NCBI GenBank assembly: GCA_016930645.1
Contig: JAFGGH010000021.1
Span: 1-53,400, forward strand
Reading direction: 5' to 3'
Length of the DNA stretch: 53,400 bases
Origin: Sedimentisphaerales bacterium
Lineage (GTDB): Bacteria > Planctomycetota > Phycisphaerae > Sedimentisphaerales > Anaerobacaceae
A program made the translations under genes and the position numbers. How positions within the stretch are numbered: the first letter of the stretch is position 1; the number at the start of each line of letters is the position of its first letter. The notes under the pieces were generated by a model. It was not told where the DNA came from, did not search any database, and saw only the letters and a program-made list of their open reading frames with translations. Below, piece after piece: positions 16,734 to 25,589 of the stretch.

Positions 16734-17909
16734 TTAAGTTTTCAGGCGGGAAAGTTCGTCCTCGCACATTTTCAGCTGGTCGGGGTTTGAGAGCTTTTGT
16801 TGGGCGGATTCGAGGTATTTAATCGCTAAATCAGGTTTTTGCAGATACCTGGCATAGAGTATGCCGAGCATAAGCTTAACCTGCTCGATGTATTCGTAGC
16901 TGCTGTAATTTGCGATGAATTTTTCGTAGGCTTGTGCGGCTTCGGCGTACCTGTTCTCGCTTGTAAGCTGATTTGCTATATCGAGAAGATGCTGGCGGGA
17001 AAGTAACTGTTCGCTGTCCAGGTCGATAAGCTCCAGATATAACTGAGCCGCTGCGGATGTATTCCGCTGGGCCATTCTTTTGGAAATTTCACCTCTGAGC
17101 GACTGGATACGCTTCTCCAATTCCTTGTTGATTGTCTGCTTTTTAACCTGGCGGCCTTTAATTTTCTTTACCCTATTGGCGCCGTATGGGTCGTATCCGC
17201 CGGCAACGACATCGCGGTATTGCCGCCTGCGATTGTAGTGTTTGAGCATGAACCACAGGTCGGAATGTGCGCTGCTGATAAGCCCCAAAGCAAGCAACAA
17301 TAACATCGACAGGATACCAAAGGCGTATCCGGAAAGGTGGGCGTCGTAGGCGACATTTGGCATTGCCCTTTCGATGAGATTGTCCCAAACAATCAACTTT
17401 ATACCAACCAGATACAAAGCCCTGATTTCAACGGTATCCCAGATGTAAAAGAACATATAGAAAACAGTAATCAGAGTGTTAGGAAACAATGCAAAATAAG
17501 CACCTGTTACTGCGGCGACTGCGCCGCTTGCACCGAGGACGGGATTGCTGCTTAGAAGTGAATGGCCTATACCGCTGCAAACGGCACCGGCAAGATAAAG
17601 TGTTACGTAGCCGAGATTACCGAGCTTGTCGTTTACGTTTCTGCCAAAAATCCAGAGAAAATACATATTAAAGAAGATGTGCCAAAAACCACTATGCAGG
17701 AAAGCATAAGTTATAAACTGCCAGAGGTGCGGCCTGGCGGGAACAAGCATAAAAATGTCAATCCAGGCCCGGAGATTGCTCTGGTCTTTTGCCGCCATGG
17801 GTATCCAGGAAAGCAGAAAAATAATAAAATTCAAAATTATAAGAGCGTAATTCGCGTACGGAGTGCGGTAAGGCCTTATACTTGTTCGTATCGGTAAAAG
17901 AAAAAACAT
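16734..17909 (-). CDS. rhomboid-family intramembrane serine protease with TPR tail
   Basis: Membrane protease of 391 residues. About six hydrophobic segments occupy residues 15-215. The catalytic Ser is in GASGAVAAVTG (near 128) and the catalytic His in YDAHLSGYAFG (near 190). The loop FWHIFFNMYFLWIFG is the family's HxxxN-type motif. After a basic linker (about 225-260) the C-terminus forms two or three helical tetratricopeptide-like repeats (about 265-390), probably cytosolic and used for partner or substrate binding. Rhomboids cleave transmembrane segments of other proteins. It is transcribed alone and divergently from the Xaa-Pro peptidase gene. Confidence 0.9.
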   Translation of the reverse strand: MFFLLPIRTSIRPYRTPYANYALIILNFIIFLLSWIPMAAKDQSNLRAWIDIFMLVPARPHLWQFITYAFLHSGFWHIFFNMYFLWIFGRNVNDKLGNLGYVTLYLAGAVCSGIGHSLLSSNPVLGASGAVAAVTGAYFALFPNTLITVFYMFFYIWDTVEIRALYLVGIKLIVWDNLIERAMPNVAYDAHLSGYAFGILSMLLLLALGLISSAHSDLWFMLKHYNRRRQYRDVVAGGYDPYGANRVKKIKGRQVKKQTINKELEKRIQSLRGEISKRMAQRNTSAAAQLYLELIDLDSEQLLSRQHLLDIANQLTSENRYAEAAQAYEKFIANYSSYEYIEQVKLMLGILYARYLQKPDLAIKYLESAQQKLSNPDQLKMCEDELSRLKT

Positions 17910-18090
17910 ATCTTATGCAACCACCTTTAATTCAAAAAGTCAGGCCATTCTACAGACTAATACCATCATCGGCAAGGCTGAAAATTATCGGGAATGTAAG
18001 TTCCAGAACAAAAAAATACTGAATTTTTCACATAACTTTATATAATCATTATCATTGAAGTGAACATTAAAACAATTACGGAGACGCCGG

Positions 18091-19146
18091 ATGACAAAGG
18101 CAGAGATTATCAGCGAAAGAGCCAAAAAGGTTCGAGAGAAAACAGCAGATAAAAAAGCGAATGCTATTTTAGTCACAAAGGTACCTAATGTAAGCTATCT
18201 TACGGGTTTTTTAGGCGATGACAGTTGGGCGCTGGTTACCAATAAAAAAACTTATCTGATTACCGACAGCAGATATACCGAGCAGTCAGCGGGTGAATGT
18301 TCGGGCTGTAAAATCATAGAACGGAAGGATTCTTTAGCCAAGGCGGTAAATAAGCTCCTCGGCAAGAGCAAATCAATAAAGACGCTGGCGGTTGAAAGCA
18401 CTATAACAGCAGGGGCGCTTAAGGCACTGAGAAAAGAAATAAGCGTCAAGACCAAGGTAATCAGCGGAATAGTGGAGACCGTTCGCAGGACAAAAGACCA
18501 GGCAGAAATCGCAACGATAAAAAAGGCGGCGCGAATCGCGAACAAGGCCCTGGCGATTACCCGAAAAAAAATCAGGACTGGCATGACCGAAAACGAAGTA
18601 ACCGGAATACTCGAACTTGAGATGCGCAAACTCGGCGCCAAATTCGGTTTCGAGACGATTATCGCATTCGGGCCGAACGGATCGAGGCCTCATCATCAGC
18701 CTACGGGCAGAAAGCTGAAGAAAAATGACAGTGTCCTGATAGATTTCGGTGCTCAGATTGACGGTTACACCTGTGATATAACGAGGACTTTCGCGGTTGG
18801 CAAGCCAGGCAGGCTTTTTGAAAAGATGTATAAAATTGTGGCTGAATCCCAGCAGGCGGCAATCGATTCAATCAAAGCGGGTGTTAATCTTAAGGATGTC
18901 GATAAGGCAGCAAGAGATGTTATGCGCAAATATGGTTTGACTCCTTACGGCCACGGGACGGGGCACGGACTCGGCATGGAGGTACACGAAGAACCGCGCC
19001 TTTCGGAAAAAGCAAAAGGCAAATTACAGGCCGGAGATGTGATTACTATCGAACCGGGGATTTATATACCCGGCAAAATCGGAATCCGCATCGAAGATGA
19101 TGTCCTGGTGACAGAGAACGGCTGCAAAATTCTAAGCAGAAGTTAA
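18091..19146 (+). CDS. Xaa-Pro aminopeptidase / dipeptidase (M24B)
   Basis: Cytosolic metallopeptidase of 351 residues that removes the residue before proline. An N-terminal creatinase-like domain (about 1-130) precedes the pita-bread catalytic domain. Metal ligands are visible: Asp in LIDFGAQIDGYTCDITRT, His in GHGTGHGLGMEVHEEP, Glu in TIEPGIYIPG and Glu in GIRIEDDVLV. The length matches PepQ/YpdF-type enzymes rather than the longer E. coli PepP. GGAG lies nine bases before the ATG, and TATAAT occurs near 18038 as a possible -10 box. Confidence 0.93.
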   Translation: MTKAEIISERAKKVREKTADKKANAILVTKVPNVSYLTGFLGDDSWALVTNKKTYLITDSRYTEQSAGECSGCKIIERKDSLAKAVNKLLGKSKSIKTLAVESTITAGALKALRKEISVKTKVISGIVETVRRTKDQAEIATIKKAARIANKALAITRKKIRTGMTENEVTGILELEMRKLGAKFGFETIIAFGPNGSRPHHQPTGRKLKKNDSVLIDFGAQIDGYTCDITRTFAVGKPGRLFEKMYKIVAESQQAAIDSIKAGVNLKDVDKAARDVMRKYGLTPYGHGTGHGLGMEVHEEPRLSEKAKGKLQAGDVITIEPGIYIPGKIGIRIEDDVLVTENGCKILSRS

Positions 19147-19257
19147 TTCTGTCAGCGTTTTTTTTAGCCACAAATTTTCACGAATAATCACTAACTGATA
19201 TTCGATGCTGAATGCTCGATTCTCAAAGTACGTGTTCAGATCTTAACTATACATATC

Positions 19258-20838
19258 TTATAGTTTTTCGGTTATGGTTCTGGGGTCCATAAAGTGCAGA
19301 AGATAGTCGGGGCCGCCTGCCTTTGTGCCCACTCCCGACATTCTTGCTCCTCCGAAAGGCTGCCTGCCGACCAAAGCACCGACACAATTGCGATTGAGAT
19401 ACAAGTTGCCGACTCGAAAGGCTTTTCTTGCCAGTTCGAGATGTTCGGGTTTTCGGCTGAAGACGCCGCCGGTCAACGCGAATTTCGTCGAAAGTGCCCA
19501 GTCAATAGCTTCATCAAAATCTTCGACTCGCATAACGGCCAGCACAGGCCCGAATATTTCCTCCTGAGCAATCCGGCAGTCGGGTGTAATATCGGCGATA
19601 ATTGTTATGGGCGCATAGAAACCATCGCTTTGGGGTACCGGGCTTTTATAGAGAACCTTACCTTCTTTGCCGCCTATTTCAATATATTCAAAAATCGATT
19701 TTTGGGCCGACTTATCGACTACGGGCCCCATCTTATTTGCGAAGTCTTCGGAGGGGCCTATTTTGATTGACTCGGCCTGCTTGACCAATTCTTCCACGAA
19801 CTTGTCGTAAACAGCATCTAATATTATTAAGCGTGAGCAAGCCGAGCATTTTTGTCCCTGGAACCCGAAAGCCGAATAAAGGACCTGAGGCACGGCATAG
19901 TCAATGTCGGTATCATCATCGATAATGATTGCGTTTTTTCCGCCCATTTCACAGACGACTTTTTTCACGTTAGGCTGGCCGGGCTGAACTTTTGCGGCCT
20001 TTTCTATAATCCGGCAGCCTGTCTTGACCGAACCGGTAAACGCTATCAGGCTAATATCCGGATGCTCGACCATAAAGTCACCTATAACACTGCCGCGTCC
20101 GGGTATATAATTGAACACTCCATTCGGAACGCCCGCCTCTTTGAAGATTTCCACGAGGTTATAGCCGACTATCGATGAAAATCCGGAAGGCTTGAACACC
20201 ACACAGTTGCCGGTAACTATCGCGGCGGCACACATACCGCCTGAGATAGCGAGGGGGAAATTCCACGGCGATATTACGGCGGCGATACCCTTGGGCTGAT
20301 AGAAATACAGATTCAACTCGCCGGGGACATTGCCTAATTTCTGGGGCTGGCCGAGCTTGAGCATGTCCCTGGCATAATACTCGAAAAAGTCTATGCACTC
20401 GGCAACATCGGCGTACGCCTGGTCCCATTGCTTTCCCACTTCAAGCACCTGCCATGCGGATAGTTCGAATGCCCGCCTTCGAGCGATTTCAGCTGCTTTA
20501 AACAGACAATCAGCTCTTTTTTGAGGTGGTGTATCTCGCCATTTTTCAAATGCCGCTTTGGCTGCTTCAATTGCCTGGGCAACCTCTTTAGTTCCGGCCT
20601 GGCAAATCGAACCGAGCACCTCCGATGGTTTGGCGGGATTTACCGAATCCATTTTCTCCCGGCTTATAACGTCATTGCCGTTGATAAACAGCGGGTAATC
20701 TTTGCCGAGCTGCTGTCTCACATTTTTGATAGCTTTTGTAAAGGACTCACAATCTTCCTTTTTAGTAAAATCGGCATACGGAAAATTTTTGAATTCCGAA
20801 ATTGCTTCATTCTTTTTTGTTGAAGTCTTTTGTCGCAC
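19258..20838 (-). CDS. 1-pyrroline-5-carboxylate (glutamate semialdehyde) dehydrogenase
   Basis: NAD(P)-dependent aldehyde dehydrogenase of 526 residues that oxidises glutamate-5-semialdehyde to glutamate. Visible features: the nucleotide-binding strand VISPWNFPLAISGGM, the general-base Glu in CEMGGKNAIIID, the catalytic Cys in FQGQKCSACSR, and the C-terminal QPFGGARMSGVGTKAGGPDY typical of RocA/PutA-type P5CDH. The start is GTG with AGGAG seven bases upstream. It is the last gene of the proA, citrate-lyase-like, proB block. Its catabolic direction opposes ProB and ProA, so another aldehyde substrate is possible. Confidence 0.88.
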   Translation of the reverse strand: MRQKTSTKKNEAISEFKNFPYADFTKKEDCESFTKAIKNVRQQLGKDYPLFINGNDVISREKMDSVNPAKPSEVLGSICQAGTKEVAQAIEAAKAAFEKWRDTPPQKRADCLFKAAEIARRRAFELSAWQVLEVGKQWDQAYADVAECIDFFEYYARDMLKLGQPQKLGNVPGELNLYFYQPKGIAAVISPWNFPLAISGGMCAAAIVTGNCVVFKPSGFSSIVGYNLVEIFKEAGVPNGVFNYIPGRGSVIGDFMVEHPDISLIAFTGSVKTGCRIIEKAAKVQPGQPNVKKVVCEMGGKNAIIIDDDTDIDYAVPQVLYSAFGFQGQKCSACSRLIILDAVYDKFVEELVKQAESIKIGPSEDFANKMGPVVDKSAQKSIFEYIEIGGKEGKVLYKSPVPQSDGFYAPITIIADITPDCRIAQEEIFGPVLAVMRVEDFDEAIDWALSTKFALTGGVFSRKPEHLELARKAFRVGNLYLNRNCVGALVGRQPFGGARMSGVGTKAGGPDYLLHFMDPRTITEKL

Positions 20839-20904
20839 GTCCTGACTCCTTAAATTAAAAAATTATGACAATATGTTTTACAGCAATTAATCCAAAAACT
20901 TTTA

Positions 20905-21999
20905 TTACAAAATAATAATATCTTCAGGAACAGCAACGACATCGCGTCGTTTTGCGCCGAGCATCTGTCGTATTTGGCTACTATGTTTTCCGGCTAACTG
21001 CCGTAATTCGTTGCTGCTGAAATTTGTAACGGCCTTGGCCTGATTATTCAATATAACGACAGAACCTGCCTGGAAATTGCCGGCAACTGAAACAATACCA
21101 CTTGGCAGAAGGCTCTTATTATTTTGAATAGCTTTTATCGCGCCTTCATCAATACAAATAGTCCCGCAGCTTTTACTGTTTAGTATCCAGCGTTTTCGGT
21201 TGCTTAGTTTCCTTTTTGGCAGGAAGATTGTCCCGATTTCAGCACCAGCCATAATTCTGCCGATTACATTTTTAGCGCGGCCGTTTGCCAGTACCATTCG
21301 GCAGCCTGCGTTTGATGTTATTTTAGCAGCTTCGATTTTTGTCTTCATACCGCCGACCGCGTGCTCGCTGCCTTTGCCGCCTGCACCTTTAACGATTTCA
21401 TCGGTAATCTCAAAGACCGCATGTATGGGCTTTGCGTCTTTTTCTTTGCGGGGGTCTTTATCATAAAGGGCGTCGATGTCACTTAGCATAATAAGCAAAT
21501 CGGCGTCTATTTTACTGGCTACCAAGGCGCTTAGCTTGTCATTATCACCGAACGCCGTATCAATTTCGTCGGTAGAAACGCTGTCGTTTTCATTTATAAC
21601 AGGTAATACTTTGATTTTAAGAAGCGTTTCCAGGGCGTTTTTCAGATTCAGATAACTCTTTCTGTTGTTAAGCACCCCGGCGGTCAAAAGTACCTGCGCA
21701 ACATTAATTTTATATTTACTAAAAGCCCTGCGGTATTGCTCCATCAATAAAGGCTGGCCTATTGCGGCGCAGCCTTGCCGCTTTTTCAAATCCTTTACCA
21801 TACCGGACAAGCCAAGCCGGCCTATACCCATGCCGATAGCACCGGAGGTTACAATGAGAACCTCTCTGCCGCTGTTGATAAGCTCATAAATCTGCTTTGC
21901 AATCCTGCCGACGTATGTTGTGTCGATACGTCCTTTTTTGCTGAGGGTATTAGTGCCGATTTTTATTACGATTCTTTTTGTATCGCTAAAGTCACGCAC
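20905..21999 (-). CDS. proB: glutamate 5-kinase ProB with PUA domain
   Basis: Phosphorylates glutamate to glutamyl-5-phosphate, the first step to proline; 364 residues, the full E. coli-type length. The amino-acid-kinase domain starts RIVIKIGTNTLSKKGRID, with VTSGAIGMG and VINENDSVSTDEI as substrate and nucleotide motifs. The C-terminal ~75 residues (GTICIDEGAIKAI onward) form a PUA domain often linked to proline feedback. The start is GTG. Its partner proA is on the same strand but separated by two citrate-cleaving genes. No proC is in the window. Confidence 0.94.
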   Translation of the reverse strand: MRDFSDTKRIVIKIGTNTLSKKGRIDTTYVGRIAKQIYELINSGREVLIVTSGAIGMGIGRLGLSGMVKDLKKRQGCAAIGQPLLMEQYRRAFSKYKINVAQVLLTAGVLNNRKSYLNLKNALETLLKIKVLPVINENDSVSTDEIDTAFGDNDKLSALVASKIDADLLIMLSDIDALYDKDPRKEKDAKPIHAVFEITDEIVKGAGGKGSEHAVGGMKTKIEAAKITSNAGCRMVLANGRAKNVIGRIMAGAEIGTIFLPKRKLSNRKRWILNSKSCGTICIDEGAIKAIQNNKSLLPSGIVSVAGNFQAGSVVILNNQAKAVTNFSSNELRQLAGKHSSQIRQMLGAKRRDVVAVPEDIIIL

Positions 22000-22115
22000 A
22001 ATATTTCTCTTATCAGACTTAACAGCGTTAATAGTATTATATTTTTAATAATACTCTTGTATTTTTGCAAATAAAAATAATATGCAAATCGGCATATAAT
22101 GTATGTGATTGGCTG

Positions 22116-24215
22116 CTATTTTCCTGCGTTATCTGTGTTAATATGCGATTGGCCGCCCAGGATGGTTATTTCGTTAACCGGAATCCGCATATCCATCGGC
22201 ATACCGAAATCCTGATGGTCAAGAAACTCCCCGCCTGCCCCGGCAACTCTTCCTAACGCAAAGACCATAAACGCTATATCCGCCACCCTTTTGAAAGTTA
22301 ACCGTTTTTCTTTAAGAGCTTTCCAGCAGACCGAAAGGACTACCGATGCTATCGCGCCATCCAGATTCACCGCCCACACGTTTTTTGCTATGCCAATTTC
22401 TTTTAAGCGAAAAGCAAGCATATGGTAGAACTGCAGAAAGAGATTAACCATGTGCTTCTGTTCTAAATAATCAGTTATTACTTTCTCACGCGGGTCGTAA
22501 TTTACAGGTTTATCCCTGAATACAGGATGGCCAAGACAGGGAATACGTTCATATTCTGTACCTGCTTCTTTGGCGGCGTTTCGTATTTTTTTGAACCTGT
22601 CGGCTTCGGCATTTACAATTTTCTGCAAGTCTATGCCATGCTTAGGGTTCCAGGGGTCGTCGATATTAACATTGCTGAAAATTCGCATCAGATATTCAAC
22701 GGCCTTTCGGCCGTTTCCGCCGTGAATATCACCGATACACGCAAGAGTCGCTATCATAGCTGTATTCGGGGCGTTACCGGCAGAAGCAGAAAGTTTCGCT
22801 CCCTGCGCTGAAATTGTACCGGCACCGTTGGTTAATGAGGCAACTAAACATTTTTCCAGGAGGTCAACCTCAATCTGTTTTGGTTTTTCTCCCGTCCACG
22901 ACAGGAACAGAGATTCGACAAATGAACCGTTTTTCATTTCTTCTTCGATGGAATTGCCATAAATCCTTGTAGTTACGCCGTCATTCGAAGAAGCATGGCT
23001 GGCGTTGCGCATATTTCTTTTCGGAGGATTGGCACCAACCATCTCTTTCGCAAAAAGATTTACCTGGGACGCATAAGGCTTAGGCACTATTCCTTTATGG
23101 AGTAATAACTTTGAAGGCAGATGTTTACCGAGTTCCTTATAATCCAAAAACCAGGGATTAAGTCTCAACGGCTTTGAAGGCCGAAAATCGCGCTCGATAC
23201 CAATCATATCACAAATTAATGACGCCGCGGCAGGCAAATGGTGAAGTGTCTGAATACGTATTCCCTTTTTAAGGCTCGCCACTAATCCTGGTGCTTTTCT
23301 ATACTTCCTGCTGAAATCGAAAGGCTTGACGCCGAAATAGTCGTCGAAAAGCTTCATTTTACCGCTTGCAGAAGTTATCTCGCCATCCACTACCGCGCCG
23401 GCGTGCCCAAGCGATAATTCCGTATCTTCGAGAATCTGGCCGGTTATATAAACAATGACGGGTTTTGGAAAGGCCGTCTCACTCAGCATATCAACCGTAT
23501 CTTTTTCATAGAAACCGCCCGGCTCAACATATAATACTATGATTTTTGTCGGTTCATCTTTACGGGCAAGTTCCAAAAGGTCCCTGACTGACGTTAGAAT
23601 TAAAGTATCTTTGCCGGTCGATATACCATAAGATGTCCCCAGGCCGGCACTTAGTAAATACGACGCCATTGTGTTGACCATGTTGCCGCTGTTGGAAATA
23701 ATCGCCGCGCTGCCTGGGATAAATGTTTCTGAAAGCTCACGTCCACCGACAGCTCCGGCTCTGACCGCGTCGTGCGTATTAATCATACCAAGTGAATTAC
23801 AGCCTATAACGTCGATGTTTGCCTGCGAGCATATCTGTGCGATTTTCGCCGTTACCTCAATCGAAACATGCTCGGTTATTACAAAAAGCGTCTCAACAGT
23901 CTTGCCGCAATGCTCGATAATTTCCTTAACTTCACCATATACAGCCGCCGGCGGAGAATAAATTATTACCTTGTTGGGCTGCCGTTTTTTAGGCAAATTT
24001 TTTACCAATTCGGCGACATCCGAATAAATATGAATCGGCTCCTGGCCGGGAACTTCAAGAAATTGCCCCCCTTTTCCGAGAGCCCAGCCGCCAATAATAT
24101 TACCACAGTATTTCTGTGACCTGACCGTTACTTCGCTCGCTTCTCTTCCCGTAATATTCGATACCGCCACCCTGTCGCCGGCTTTTAGAAGGTCACTGAG
24201 TTTTTTCGCTCTCAT
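22116..24215 (-). CDS. aclA: ATP-citrate lyase-like large subunit (CoA-ligase plus citrate synthase-like domain)
   Basis: Protein of 699 residues matching the C-terminal part of animal ATP-citrate lyase: a CoA-binding Rossmann domain (about 1-135), a CoA-ligase domain with the phosphohistidine motif LGHAGAVVDGE (near 270), and a citrate synthase-like lyase domain (about 430-690) with GDIHGGNG, LGHPVFRDKPVNYDPRE and NLDGAIASV. It should cleave citrate to acetyl-CoA and oxaloacetate with ATP and CoA. In GHPVF a Pro stands where citrate synthases have Arg, so exact chemistry is uncertain. The ATG overlaps the small subunit's stop by one base (TAATG). Alternative: a related citryl-CoA or methylcitrate-type enzyme. 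Confidence 0.78.
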   Translation of the reverse strand: MRAKKLSDLLKAGDRVAVSNITGREASEVTVRSQKYCGNIIGGWALGKGGQFLEVPGQEPIHIYSDVAELVKNLPKKRQPNKVIIYSPPAAVYGEVKEIIEHCGKTVETLFVITEHVSIEVTAKIAQICSQANIDVIGCNSLGMINTHDAVRAGAVGGRELSETFIPGSAAIISNSGNMVNTMASYLLSAGLGTSYGISTGKDTLILTSVRDLLELARKDEPTKIIVLYVEPGGFYEKDTVDMLSETAFPKPVIVYITGQILEDTELSLGHAGAVVDGEITSASGKMKLFDDYFGVKPFDFSRKYRKAPGLVASLKKGIRIQTLHHLPAAASLICDMIGIERDFRPSKPLRLNPWFLDYKELGKHLPSKLLLHKGIVPKPYASQVNLFAKEMVGANPPKRNMRNASHASSNDGVTTRIYGNSIEEEMKNGSFVESLFLSWTGEKPKQIEVDLLEKCLVASLTNGAGTISAQGAKLSASAGNAPNTAMIATLACIGDIHGGNGRKAVEYLMRIFSNVNIDDPWNPKHGIDLQKIVNAEADRFKKIRNAAKEAGTEYERIPCLGHPVFRDKPVNYDPREKVITDYLEQKHMVNLFLQFYHMLAFRLKEIGIAKNVWAVNLDGAIASVVLSVCWKALKEKRLTFKRVADIAFMVFALGRVAGAGGEFLDHQDFGMPMDMRIPVNEITILGGQSHINTDNAGK

Positions 24216-25450
24216 TAGCTATTTTCCTCTTCTGCACAAGCAAGTGTAAATTTCGCGGCATATTCCGCTACCTGTGTAACCGGTGTATCCGGCCCGAATA
24301 TGACATAAGGCAATCCCAGTAGCTCGAGTGTATCCTTCATTGTAAGCAATCCTTTGACAAGCTGCGGGCCGCCCCTGCCGACAATCACAGGAGTATTTAT
24401 TGGACCGTTAGTATCAACATAACTCTGAAGCGCATCGGCAATCGCCTTAAACGTTACGTCAATCAAAGTGTTATTTGCCTTCCCGCCCAGTATAAGGATT
24501 ACTTTGGTTTTTGTGAGATTATGCTCGAAACATATTTTAGCTGTCCCGAACATTCTTTCATAGGGCGGATTACCGCCGAAATCTGAAAGGAACAAAGGCT
24601 TAACACCATTCTGAATAAGTGTCTCTATAATAATTGTTGACGCGCCGCCACCGAACAGAATCGGGAGGATACTTGTACCCCCCAAATCCGCGACATGCGC
24701 CTGTCCCCGATAGCTGGACGCATTCCAGGCGGCCATTTCCTCCTCAAACGCCGTTACATTGGCGGGATATTCAGGTAAATCAAAACCGATATTCTTAAAC
24801 TTGAAATTCGATTCGTCAAATACCGCCTTGAAATCACAGGCATAAGGCTTGCCCTGGGGTGTGATTCTCCACGGATTGATTTCACACATCCGCATACCGG
24901 TCGAAATAAACATATCCCAAAAATCAACCAAATGGCGCGACAACAAATTTATTATCTTCTTGGGACAGTCGAGCTTGCTGAGCAATTCGCCGGCCTGGTA
25001 CGCTCCAAAACCTTTATATATGTCAACAGGAGATGTTATTTTCTGCTTATCTTCAATTCCCTCGATATTCATTCCACCGGCCAAGGACAAAGTTATCGAA
25101 GGACCAAGATACCTCGAATCATATTTTATCGCCGTATAAATTTCCATGTCCGAAGGGATATACTGAACAATGTATGCTGTACGAGGAAGACGGCCATCTA
25201 TCTCCGTCCCCTGTACGTGCTTCATTTGCCTTTGGGCATCGGCATAGTCTTTGGCCAAACGCACCATACCATGCTTGCCTCGCCTGCCCGACATTATATC
25301 AGGCTTAACCATGGCTTTGCCGCCCCATCTGCCCATCGCCGCTCGAATCTCGGCACCTGTGGCCTCGTCGGTTAAATGCTCGGGAACAGGGATGCCAAAA
25401 CGCCCCGCAAGATGCTCAAGAAAAGTCAACTCAGTTATTTGCGCAGCCAC
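24215..25450 (-). CDS. aclB: ATP-citrate lyase-like small subunit (ATP-grasp)
   Basis: About 411 residues, equivalent to the N-terminal half of animal ATP-citrate lyase and the beta subunit of succinyl-CoA synthetase. The ATP-grasp fold runs from residue 1 to about 235 (GGKAMVKPDIMSGRRGKHG, then MCEINPWRITPQG). The citrate-binding/CoA-ligase domain follows (GGGASTIIIETLIQNGVKP, GGKANNTLIDVTFKAI, VGRGGPQLVKG). With the large subunit it would form the ATP-dependent citryl-CoA-forming half of the enzyme. A GTG at 25450 with AGGAAG six bases upstream is preferred over a TTG at 25465. It is translationally coupled to the large subunit. Confidence 0.8.
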   Translation of the reverse strand: MAAQITELTFLEHLAGRFGIPVPEHLTDEATGAEIRAAMGRWGGKAMVKPDIMSGRRGKHGMVRLAKDYADAQRQMKHVQGTEIDGRLPRTAYIVQYIPSDMEIYTAIKYDSRYLGPSITLSLAGGMNIEGIEDKQKITSPVDIYKGFGAYQAGELLSKLDCPKKIINLLSRHLVDFWDMFISTGMRMCEINPWRITPQGKPYACDFKAVFDESNFKFKNIGFDLPEYPANVTAFEEEMAAWNASSYRGQAHVADLGGTSILPILFGGGASTIIIETLIQNGVKPLFLSDFGGNPPYERMFGTAKICFEHNLTKTKVILILGGKANNTLIDVTFKAIADALQSYVDTNGPINTPVIVGRGGPQLVKGLLTMKDTLELLGLPYVIFGPDTPVTQVAEYAAKFTLACAEEENS

Positions 25451-25589
25451 TCTTTTCTTCCTCAAAAATCAAAATTGCCTATAAATGTATATTATACACT
25501 TCTCAAAGGTGTAAGACAAAACCAATCCGAAAACATCTGCTGATTATTCTCCGCTTAAAAATTGTTCTGCTTCATTCACAGTTATATAT

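Noticed and set aside
22116-25450. Proof of autotrophy by the reductive TCA cycle
   Set aside because: Only the citrate-cleaving pair is present, with altered motifs and proline-gene neighbours.
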